Shown here in pieces: positions 56,831 through 64,000 of a DNA stretch of 64,000 nucleotides. The stretch's first letter is position 1. Every line of letters begins with the position of its first letter. Made by a program: the position numbers and the translations under genes. The notes beneath the pieces were generated by a model that saw nothing but the letters and a program-made list of their open reading frames with translations, did not search any database and was not told the origin of the DNA. The stretch is from CAYRLW01 sp964425215. GTDB taxonomy: Bacteria > Spirochaetota > Spirochaetia > Treponematales > Breznakiellaceae. Where the stretch lies: assembly GCA_964425215.1 (NCBI GenBank), contig CAYRLW010000010.1:14203-78202 (forward strand), read 5' to 3'.

Positions 56831-57958
56831 ATGAATTATACCATAGCCCTCGTTCCGGGGGACGGTATTGGTCCCGACGTGGTAGCCCAGGCGGTGGAAG
56901 TCCTGGATTTGGTGGGTGACCGATTTGGCCACGGTTTTAACTATGTGGAACTGGAAGCGGGGGGCTGTGCCATCGACAGTTCCGGAGAACCCTTGCCGGC
57001 AGAAACCCTGGAGGCGGCCAAACAATGCGACGCCGTGTTGTTGGGCGCCGTGGGGGGCCCCAAATGGGAGACCCTGCCGGGTAACCTGCGGCCCGAACGG
57101 GCCCTGCTGGGGCTTCGTGCAGGCCTGGGGGTGTACGCGAACCTACGGCCTGCGGCCCTGCTACCCCAGCTCAAGGGAGCCTGTCCCCTCAAAGACGAAG
57201 TGCTAAAGGCCAGCAGTCCCGACGGTTCGGCCTCCTTTGATCTTTTAATCGTGCGGGAACTGACGGGGGGCCTCTATTTCGGCGAGCGAGGCCGGAGCGC
57301 CGACGGGAAATCGGCCTACGATACGGAGACCTACTCGGTAGGGGAAATTGAACGGGTTCTCCGGGTGGGTTATCGTTCCGCGTCGGGCCGACGGAAAAAG
57401 CTCTGCGTGGTCGATAAGGCCAACGTGTTGGAATCCTCCCGCTTATGGCGGGAAGTCGCGGCCCGGGTGGCCAAGGACTACCCGGATATCGAAACATCCT
57501 ATATGTATGTGGATAACTGCGCCATGCAGTTGGTCCGGGCCCCCGGGCAATTCGACGTGATCGTTACCTCCAACCTCTTTGGGGACATCCTTTCCGACGA
57601 GGCCTCCGTGGTCACCGGTTCTATCGGCATGCTGGCGTCGGCAAGCATCGGCGATCAGGGGGAGAAAACCACCATGGGGCTGTACGAGCCTATCCATGGT
57701 TCGGCCCCGGACATCGCGGGGCAAGACGTGGCCAATCCTCTGGCGACCATCCTTTCGGCGGCCATGCTCCTGCGTCATTCCTTTGGTTTGGAAAAGGAAG
57801 CCCGGGCTATAGAAGCCGCAGTCCGTACGACCCTGGATCAGGGATACCGAACCAGGGATATCGTTCAACGGGGTGGGGTGGCTCAAAACGAAAAAATCGT
57901 GGGAACCGTCGCCATGGGGAAGGCGGTTCTGCATGCCCTGGAAACCCAGGGATCGTAA
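56831..57958 (+). CDS. leuB: 3-isopropylmalate dehydrogenase
   Basis: The protein of 375 residues has IALVPGDGIGPDVVAQAVEV at the N-terminus, LLGAVGGPKWETLPGNLRPE, the substrate Arg residues of LRPERALLGLRAGLGVYANL, the Lys/Tyr region VRELTGGLYFGERG, and NLFGDILSDEASVVTGSIGM with GLYEPIHGSAPDIAGQDVAN. The size and motifs match LeuB rather than isocitrate dehydrogenase. It oxidises 3-isopropylmalate and probably also 3-methylmalate from the citramalate route. ATG 56831 follows AGGAGAAACGG. Confidence 0.96.
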   Translation: MNYTIALVPGDGIGPDVVAQAVEVLDLVGDRFGHGFNYVELEAGGCAIDSSGEPLPAETLEAAKQCDAVLLGAVGGPKWETLPGNLRPERALLGLRAGLGVYANLRPAALLPQLKGACPLKDEVLKASSPDGSASFDLLIVRELTGGLYFGERGRSADGKSAYDTETYSVGEIERVLRVGYRSASGRRKKLCVVDKANVLESSRLWREVAARVAKDYPDIETSYMYVDNCAMQLVRAPGQFDVIVTSNLFGDILSDEASVVTGSIGMLASASIGDQGEKTTMGLYEPIHGSAPDIAGQDVANPLATILSAAMLLRHSFGLEKEARAIEAAVRTTLDQGYRTRDIVQRGGVAQNEKIVGTVAMGKAVLHALETQGS

Positions 57959-57989
57959 ACCCGCCAGCGGGCGGATAGAGGAGCGGATT

Positions 57990-59705
57990 ATGCAATACTC
58001 AGGATCGCGGATCTTAATAGAATCCCTTTTAGAACAGGGTGTGGATACGGTTTTCGGGTACCCCGGCGGAGCCATGCTCAACGTGTACGATGAATTATTC
58101 AAGCAACAGCATCGAATTCGACACGTTCTGACCAGCCATGAACAGCACGCGGCCCACGCGGCGGATGGGTACGCCCGGTCCACCGGGAAGGTGGGGGTTT
58201 GTATGGCTACCTCCGGGCCCGGGGCTACCAACCTGGTAACGGGCATCGCGACGGCGTACATGGATTCCAGCCCCATCGTAGCCATCACCGCTAACGTTCC
58301 CAACAGCCTGCTGGGGAAAGATAGTTTCCAGGAAGTGGATATCGCCGGAATTACCATGCCGATTGTAAAGCATAATTGGATCGTCAAAGACGTGAACGAC
58401 CTGGCGGAAGTGGTCCGAGAAGCCTTTATCGTGGCCACCTCCGGACGTCCTGGACCCGTGCTAATCGATCTTCCCAAGGATGTAACCGCCGCGATGACCG
58501 AATGGGTTCCCCTGGCGGAACGGCAAAAACAGCTTTCCGGCACCAGTCAATCCCGGGCCGAACGGCTTATTGCTAAGGCTTCCAAAAAAAGATACGACGA
58601 TCGGGATATCGATACAGCGGTGGCCCTGCTGTCTAAAGCCAAGCGGCCCTTTTTATACGCCGGCGGCGGGGTTATTAGTTCCGATTCCTGCGGGGAACTG
58701 CGGACCCTGGCGGAGCGGCTGAACGCTCCAGTCAGCTTGAGTCTTATGGGCATGGGGTGCTTCCCCCAGGATCACCGGCTCTGCACGGGCATGATTGGAA
58801 TGCACGGAACGGTGGCCTCCAACCAGGCGGTTCAAAAGGCCGATCTTTTGGTCGCCATCGGGGCTCGCTTCTCCGACCGGGTGGTAAGCCGGGCGGACAA
58901 ATTCGCCCCTTCGGCAAAGATCCTTCATTTGGACATCGACCCCGCGGAGATCAACAAAAACGTCACGTCGGAGCATTGGGTCATTGGGGATCTAAAGGAA
59001 GTGTTGGGTAAAATATTGGAAAAACTTCCCCCCAGGACCGAGACCGAATGGAACGGCGACGTGGAGGAATGGAAAAAAATGGTCCCCTCCTCCCATTCCC
59101 GGGATGTACCCCTGCTTCCCAAGTTTATTATGGAAGAAGTGGCCCGACGCTTGGGCCCCCAGGCGGTTATTGCCACCGATGTGGGGCAGCACCAAATGTG
59201 GACCGCCCAGTTTTACCCCCTTACCCGCCCCCGTTCTTTTATCAGTTCGGGAGGTCTGGGTACCATGGGCTTTGGCATGGGCGCCGCTGTGGGGGCGAAG
59301 GTTGGCAACCCACAGCGGCCGGTGGTGCTGTTTACCGGCGATGGTTCTTTCCGAATGAACAGCGGAGAGCTGGCCACCCTATTTAACTATCACCTGCCCA
59401 TTCTGATTATTATTTTGAACAACCGGGTGTTAGGGATGGTCCGGCAGTGGCAGACCCTCTTCTACGATGAACGGTACGCGGAAACGACCCTGGACCGGCC
59501 GCCGGATTTTGTCAAGTTGGCGGAGGCCTACGGTCATTTTGGAATCCGCGCAAAGGATGAAGCTTCCTTTAACGCCGCTTTGGACCAGGCGATGGCAAAG
59601 ATCGCCGAGGGCCGCTGTGCCTTGGTGGAAGCCCTAATCGATATGGACGAGCAGGTTCTTCCCATGGTGCCGGGGGGCAAGGCCGTGGACGAACAGATCG
59701 TATGA
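57990..59705 (+). CDS. ilvB: Acetolactate synthase large (catalytic) subunit
   Basis: This 571-residue thiamine-diphosphate enzyme has the N-terminal catalytic Glu in RHVLTSHEQHAAHAADGYAR (residues ~37-56), FAD-region blocks (GMIGMHGTVASNQAVQKADL), and the ThDP/Mg motif FTGDGSFRMNSGELATLFNY (~453) through ILNNRVLGMV. It makes acetolactate or acetohydroxybutyrate with IlvH. ATG 57990 follows AGAGGAG. This operon has ilvH, ilvC, leuA, cimA, leuB and ilvB; ilvD and leuCD are not in the window. Confidence 0.96.
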   Translation: MQYSGSRILIESLLEQGVDTVFGYPGGAMLNVYDELFKQQHRIRHVLTSHEQHAAHAADGYARSTGKVGVCMATSGPGATNLVTGIATAYMDSSPIVAITANVPNSLLGKDSFQEVDIAGITMPIVKHNWIVKDVNDLAEVVREAFIVATSGRPGPVLIDLPKDVTAAMTEWVPLAERQKQLSGTSQSRAERLIAKASKKRYDDRDIDTAVALLSKAKRPFLYAGGGVISSDSCGELRTLAERLNAPVSLSLMGMGCFPQDHRLCTGMIGMHGTVASNQAVQKADLLVAIGARFSDRVVSRADKFAPSAKILHLDIDPAEINKNVTSEHWVIGDLKEVLGKILEKLPPRTETEWNGDVEEWKKMVPSSHSRDVPLLPKFIMEEVARRLGPQAVIATDVGQHQMWTAQFYPLTRPRSFISSGGLGTMGFGMGAAVGAKVGNPQRPVVLFTGDGSFRMNSGELATLFNYHLPILIIILNNRVLGMVRQWQTLFYDERYAETTLDRPPDFVKLAEAYGHFGIRAKDEASFNAALDQAMAKIAEGRCALVEALIDMDEQVLPMVPGGKAVDEQIV

Positions 59706-59709
59706 ACAT

Positions 59710-59740
59710 GGGGTCCCGTACCGTAATAGTACGGGGCCCC
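59710..59740. terminator. Hairpin between the convergent ilvB and aroE genes
   Basis: GGGGTCCCGTAC (59710-59721) pairs with GTACGGGGCCCC (59729-59740) with one G-T pair and a 7-base loop. It can serve both directions; T-runs are weak. Confidence 0.6.
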
Positions 59741-59745
59741 CGGGT

Positions 59746-60606
59746 TTAGGCGAATTCCGCCGCCAGGGCTTTTCGCATTTCGGTAGCGGGAGCGTCTATC
59801 CCCGTCCAAATTTTAAAGCCGATAACCCCCTGGTTCACCAACATCCCCAACCCATCCAGGGTCTTGGCACCCCGCTTTTCAGCTTCCGCTAAAAACGGAG
59901 TCCGGGGCGGGTTCGGGATTACGTCGCAAACCACCATGGAAGACTGGATGCTGGAATAGTTGATCCTCGGTTTACCGTGGACATCGGGAAAGAGGCCTAT
60001 GGAGGTCGCGTTTACCAGGATATCCGTCCCTTCTTCGATAGAATACTCCGAGTCCCAGGGGACAAATTCCGTTTTTGCCGGAGTTTTATCGTTTAATAGG
60101 CCCGTTAACACCTTTCCCCGGTCCTGGTCCCGGTTTACGATGGTTATTCGCTCTACCCCGTGCAGGGCCAGCTCCACGCTGATAGCCCTGGCCGCTCCTC
60201 CGGCCCCCAGAATTACCGCCCGTTTTTTCCGGGGGTCTACCTTTCCTTCCTCCATAAGAGACCGGAGAAAGCCCTTGCCGTCGGTATTTTCCCCGTATAA
60301 AAGCCCGTCCTTTTGGTATACCGTATTGACCGCCCCGATAAGCCGAGCGTCTTCGGCCACCTGGTCCAGGTACTGGATTACCGCAACCTTGTGGGGAATA
60401 GTCAAATTGATCCCTCGAAAATGCATCGCCCGGATTCCATCCATGGCGGCCCGTAGCTCTTCGGGCCGGACTTGAATGGTTAGGTAACGCCAATTGAGAT
60501 TCAGGGCCCTAAAACCCGCCTCGATCATCACTACCGTGGGATTCTCATCCACCGGATACCCAAAAACTCCTACCAATTCGGACCGATAGTTTTTCGCTGA
60601 AGCCAT
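59746..60606 (-). CDS. aroE: Shikimate dehydrogenase
   Basis: This 286-residue protein has the shikimate-binding opening (LVGVFGYPVDENPTVVMIEA), the catalytic Lys in INLTIPHKVAVIQYLDQV (~88-105), the Asp of NTDGKGFLRSLM, and the Rossmann motif AVILGAGGAARAISVEL. The NADP-binding loop is TIVNRDQDRGK. It reduces 3-dehydroshikimate. It converges on ilvB, 40 bases apart, and has AAGGAG before ATG 60606. It is separated from the DAHP synthase fusion by the branched-chain genes. Confidence 0.95.
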   Translation of the reverse strand: MASAKNYRSELVGVFGYPVDENPTVVMIEAGFRALNLNWRYLTIQVRPEELRAAMDGIRAMHFRGINLTIPHKVAVIQYLDQVAEDARLIGAVNTVYQKDGLLYGENTDGKGFLRSLMEEGKVDPRKKRAVILGAGGAARAISVELALHGVERITIVNRDQDRGKVLTGLLNDKTPAKTEFVPWDSEYSIEEGTDILVNATSIGLFPDVHGKPRINYSSIQSSMVVCDVIPNPPRTPFLAEAEKRGAKTLDGLGMLVNQGVIGFKIWTGIDAPATEMRKALAAEFA

Positions 60607-60667
60607 AGAACACTCCTTATATAGTGGGATTCTTAATAGATTGGGCCTTACAGGGTACCTATTCTAC

Positions 60668-60714
60668 TTGGTTTTTTAAAAAAAATCCTGTAAAATACCC
60701 GAAATTCTGTAAAA
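60668..60714 (+). promoter_or_regulatory. Promoter and direct repeat upstream of the EAL gene
   Basis: TTGGTT (60668-60673), 17 bases, TAAAAT (60691-60696). The octamer CTGTAAAA occurs at 60688-60695 and 60707-60714, 19 bases apart, over the -10 and start region, so a regulator could bind there. CTTGGTTTTTTAA recurs at about 60739. Confidence 0.4.
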
Positions 60715-60779
60715 CTGCCGATACTCGTTATAGCGGTCTTGGTTTTTTAAGAACATCTTTTGCTTTATAGGGATAAAAA

Positions 60780-62252
60780 GTGGAATCGGCAGAAAGTCGG
60801 AAACCCCATGGAAATTCCAACGCGGAATTCCTGGTCCTAAAGCTGGAAAACGACCGTTTGCGAAAACGGGTCCAGGAACTGGAACGCAAAATCTCGCTTC
60901 AACCCCAAACGGGGCTTCCAACCCATTTCCGTATGGAAGTGGAGTTGGACGATATGATAGAGGATTTTCAGCGGAGAAACGACCCCCATGGTTTCACCGT
61001 TTTAATCATCCAACTGGGAGATAATTATCACGTTATCCGCCGAACCGCTAAATCCGGGGTTAGCGAGTGGATCCTCTATCAAACCGCCTGTCGGCTAACG
61101 GCCCTTTTGCGGCCCCAGGATAAAATATTTCATACCCACGAAAGCGAATTCGTCGTAGTCCTTCCGCATCTAAAAGGGAGGGCCCTAGGGGATTTTTTAA
61201 GCAAACTCTACGGAAAACTGAATGAACCCCATATTTTTTCGGCTTTTAACGTGGTTATTAAGACTACCATTGGCGCGGCGTACTGGCCCGAACACGGGCA
61301 GGACCGCTCGGTGATCCTCCATAACACGGATATCGCCGTCGACGCGGCCACGGAACAACGAAAGCCCTTTGCCCTTTTTAAAGAGGACCTGCTACGGAGG
61401 GTCATGGAAAAGATGGAACTGCAGAATTCCATTATCCGGGCCATAGAAAAACCCCTCATCGATCGGATTGGGGAACAATTTGTCCTTTATTATCAACCCA
61501 AACTCCTCTGTTCTTCCATCGATGGAACGACCCTTCACGTTGATAAGGTCGAGGCGGAGGTGCTTATACGCTGGCGGCATCCGGAAAAGGGACTCATAAT
61601 GCCCTCTACCTTTATTCCCCTGGCGGAAGAGACGGGGCTTATCATTCCCCTGGGAAAATGGCTGATCTACCAAAGCGTCCGCCGTTTAGCGGTGTGGAAA
61701 AACGAGGGCAGGGGAGATATCCCCATATCGATCAATCTTTCGGCCCAGCAGTTCCATTCGGACGAGGCGGCCAACGTACTAAAATCCGCCATAGAATCGG
61801 CGGGCATCGATCCGGACCTGATAACCATTGAGATAACCGAAACCTGCCTTTTTGAAGAACCCAATAGCGCCACGATTATCCTGGATCGGTTTAAAAAGAT
61901 CGGCGTACGCCTTTCGGTGGATGATTTTGGTACCGGCTTTTCTTCCCTGAGCCATCTTCACCGTTTTCCTATCAACGAAATTAAAATTGACCGCCTCTTT
62001 GTGGAAAACATCGATACAAACCATAGCGACAAAATTATCGTCGAATCCCTGGTCTCCATCGCCCACGGCCTGGGCCTCTCGTTGGTCGCCGAGGGGGTGG
62101 AAACCGAAAAAACCCTTCGGACCCTCTGGACCATGGGATGCCGTTGTTTCCAGGGCTACCTGATTGCCAAAGCCCTCAGCGCCGCGGACTTTATTGCGTT
62201 TCGGGATTCTATCGAAGCCCGGGGCGTCTTTGATATATCCCCGAGAGAATAG
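60780..62252 (+). CDS. EAL-domain c-di-GMP phosphodiesterase with degenerate GGDEF domain
   Basis: The protein has 490 residues and is cytoplasmic. It has a short coiled coil (~15-40; LKLENDRLRKRVQELERKIS), a GGDEF-like domain (~50-215) in which the signature reads HESEF, so it should not make c-di-GMP, and a C-terminal EAL domain (~235-480). The EAL domain keeps the catalytic set: EVLIRW (Ala to Val), INLSAQQF, ITIEITET, VDDFGTGFSS, INEIKIDR, LVAEGVET and RCFQGYLIAKAL. It should hydrolyse c-di-GMP, perhaps with the degenerate GGDEF as a GTP sensor. GTG 60780 follows AGGGA. It stands alone. Confidence 0.9.
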   Translation: MESAESRKPHGNSNAEFLVLKLENDRLRKRVQELERKISLQPQTGLPTHFRMEVELDDMIEDFQRRNDPHGFTVLIIQLGDNYHVIRRTAKSGVSEWILYQTACRLTALLRPQDKIFHTHESEFVVVLPHLKGRALGDFLSKLYGKLNEPHIFSAFNVVIKTTIGAAYWPEHGQDRSVILHNTDIAVDAATEQRKPFALFKEDLLRRVMEKMELQNSIIRAIEKPLIDRIGEQFVLYYQPKLLCSSIDGTTLHVDKVEAEVLIRWRHPEKGLIMPSTFIPLAEETGLIIPLGKWLIYQSVRRLAVWKNEGRGDIPISINLSAQQFHSDEAANVLKSAIESAGIDPDLITIEITETCLFEEPNSATIILDRFKKIGVRLSVDDFGTGFSSLSHLHRFPINEIKIDRLFVENIDTNHSDKIIVESLVSIAHGLGLSLVAEGVETEKTLRTLWTMGCRCFQGYLIAKALSAADFIAFRDSIEARGVFDISPRE

Positions 62253-62306
62253 GGCCGCCCTCTTGGGGCCCAAGTGGTCCTCCATCAGCGCTTCGGCAAA
62301 TACGGA

Positions 62307-64000
62307 TTAGGTTTCTCCGGCCCTTCGGATTTCGGAGACGAAGGTTGAACCGTACCGTTCGGCCTTGTGGGCTCCTACCCCAAACACGCCCTCCAAATCT
62401 TCCACGGATTTGGGACGACGGCGGGCCATTTCTCGGAGTGTTCGGTCGGGAAAGATCACGTAGGGCGGCAGGCCCGCTTCGTCGGCCAGTCGTTTCCGCA
62501 GAATTCGCAGACGCTCGAACAGTTCCGTGTCCGCCGATCGTTCCGGAGTTTGGATTTCCGGTGTGGTAAGTCCCCTTCGTTTTCCACTTCCTTTTTTTGG
62601 GCTTTTTTCACTGATCCCCAGGGGCAGGGGCCGGATTAAAAACTGGCCTTCTTTTAGAAAGCCGCGAACCCTAGCTGTTGCCCGTAAAACCCCGTAGGGC
62701 GGTACGCTTTCCAAGTATCCCGCCGCGACCAGCCGGTGGCCCAATTCGGTCCACTGATGGCGGGAAAGCTCTCCTCCGATCCCGTACACCGAAAGATTTT
62801 TGTGGCCGTATTTATTGATTTTTTCGGTATCCGCTCCTAGAAGGACATCGACGATATGGGTCATCCCAAAACGGTTTTCCGTACGGAGCACCGCGGAAAT
62901 AAATTTTTTTGCGGGAATCGTATAGTCTTCCAGATCCTGGGGGGAACGGAGACAGTTGTCGCAGGCGCCGCAGTTCTCTTTGCCGTAGGATTCCCCAAAA
63001 TGGGCTAAAATATGGCTCCGTCTGCAGGATTCGGTTTCCGCGTACCGGACCATCTCTTCTATCCGCCGCAGGGCCCCATCCACATCCTGTTCCCGCTGAT
63101 CCTTCCCGTCGCTATTCAAGAGGAACCGTTTAAGTTTAAGAACGTCGGCCCGGCTGTATAAAAGAAGACAATCCGCTGTTTGCCCGTCCCTTCCCGCCCG
63201 GCCTATTTCCTGATAGTACCCTTCCAAGTCCTTGGGCAGGTCCCAGTGGACGATCCATCGGACATCGCTTTTATCGATACCCATACCAAAAGCGACGGTT
63301 GCTACGATCACCTGAACATCGTCCCGTATAAAAGACCGTTGGTTTTCTTCCCTCGTTTTGGCGTCCAGCCCCGCGTGGTAGGGCCGGGCGGAAATTCCTT
63401 CGGCGTTAAGGGTCGCGACGATAGCCTCGGTGCTTTTTCGGGAAAGGCAGTACACGATCCCCGACTGAAGCGGCCGTTCGCGGATAAAGGTAACGAGCTT
63501 GTGTTTGGCTTCTGCCTTCGGCTCTACGGTTAGCCGTAAAAGGGGCCGATCAAAACTGGATACGATTACCAGGGGCTCTTTTAGCCGCAGATTTTCCGCG
63601 ATATCCCGACGAACGGTTTCGGTCGCCGTGGCGGTAAGAGCTAGACAAGGAACCTGGGGGAATCGGGACCTCACGTGGGCGATGGTCCGGTAATCGGGTC
63701 TAAAATCGTGACCCCAGCGGGATATACAGTGGGCCTCATCTACCACAAGCCGCACCGGCGGTTGTTCGGCTAAAAGGGAGGTCAAACCCGCGGAGGCCAG
63801 GGCCTCCGGGGCGATGTATAAAAGCTTCGCCTGAGCGGACCGAACCTTTTGGCGGGCGCTTCGGTACTCCCTTTCGTCCAAGGAGCTGTTCAACGCCACC
63901 GCTTCTATGCCCAACTCCACCAAAGCGCTGATTTGATCCTTCATCAGTGAATATTCCGGTCCAAACCTGCCACCGATTCCGATGATAAGCTACCAGAGGG
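62307..64000 (-). CDS. recQ: ATP-dependent DNA helicase RecQ, N-terminal part missing or disrupted
   Basis: From the C-terminus backwards the gene has an HRDC domain (ERLRILRKRLADEAGLPPYV), an RQC zinc-binding region (CRRSHILAHFGESYGKENCG, ACDNC) and the helicase core with motif VI (GYYQEIGRAGRDG), motif V (VATVAFGMGIDKSDVR), motif III (CLALTATAT), the DEAH box (VVDEAHCISRWGHDFRPD) and motif Ia partly (YSLMKDQ). Motif I should lie about 20-30 residues upstream. A TAG at 63992 interrupts this frame, and the last ~50 bases do not encode the usual VVSPL sequence. The gene is therefore either frameshifted or ends in poor sequence at the window edge. The family is secure. Confidence 0.9.

Noticed and set aside
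1..64000. tRNA, rRNA, prophage or insertion-sequence genes
   Set aside because: No cloverleaf, rRNA-like stretch, transposase, integrase or phage structural gene was recognised in any intergenic region or frame. The repeats found have no coding capacity.

Overview
The window looks like chromosomal DNA of a fermentative, hydrogen-metabolising spirochaete, most likely a Treponema-like or termite-gut-type organism. This is inferred from gene content and style, not from a marker gene. The clues are a multi-subunit NAD(P)-linked [FeFe] hydrogenase operon that carries extra ATPase and DRTGG proteins, sugar-binding proteins whose signal peptides end in Ala-Asn-Gly, a ChvE/GguAB sugar transporter, and many two-gene to eight-gene transcription units on both strands. 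No rRNA, tRNA, prophage, insertion sequence or CRISPR array was found. Nearly every gap is short, and the larger gaps hold small palindromic repeats.

Layout. Positions 1-6485 are a sugar-acid locus: a divergent FGGY kinase (cut by the window start), a DeoR regulator, a binding protein with two ABC permeases, then UlaD and UlaG. It looks like an L-ascorbate pathway fed by an ABC transporter rather than a PTS. Positions 6568-8392 hold a NifX-like protein between two copies of a 153-bp mobile repeat, then an RNA methylase. Positions 8389-10432 hold a CheY-like protein, ParB and ParA. Positions 11095-14326 hold a DRTGG / CBS-ATPase / DRTGG / PHP regulatory cluster. Positions 14361-18984 hold a cytidylate-kinase-like gene with an elaborate leader, an NlpC/P60 protein with a beta-rich tail, an acyl-CoA synthetase and a lipoprotein. 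Positions 19104-24144 hold the hydrogenase operon (NuoE-like, ATPase, [2Fe-2S] protein, NuoF-like, HydA).

Positions 24479-29053 hold a GntR/LacI regulator and a GH2 beta-galactosidase. Positions 29194-40538 are mixed housekeeping and accessory genes (SDR protein, MATE pump, LeuS, HAD proteins, hydroxyacid dehydrogenase, a soluble receptor-like protein, Sua5). Positions 40592-48979 hold two divergent operons: DeoR, an orphan sugar ATPase and a GNAT-histidine kinase fusion on the minus strand, and ChvE-GguA-GguB on the plus strand. Then come a decayed alcohol dehydrogenase (49152-49630), a long aromatic and branched-chain amino acid operon (DAHP synthase-prephenate dehydratase fusion, ilvH, ilvC, leuA, cimA, leuB, ilvB; 49965-59705), aroE, an EAL protein and a 5'-incomplete recQ.

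The strongest unexplained signal is a MITE-like repeat. It has three full 152-153 bp copies, each with a different perfect 4-bp target duplication. Each copy has three nested hairpins whose arms change in a compensatory way between copies, and degenerate or solo derivatives lie nearby. Other candidates are structured leaders before the cytidylate-kinase-like and MATE genes, a terminator-like hairpin upstream of the NifX-like gene, and several promoters placed so close to the start codon that leaderless mRNAs are suggested.
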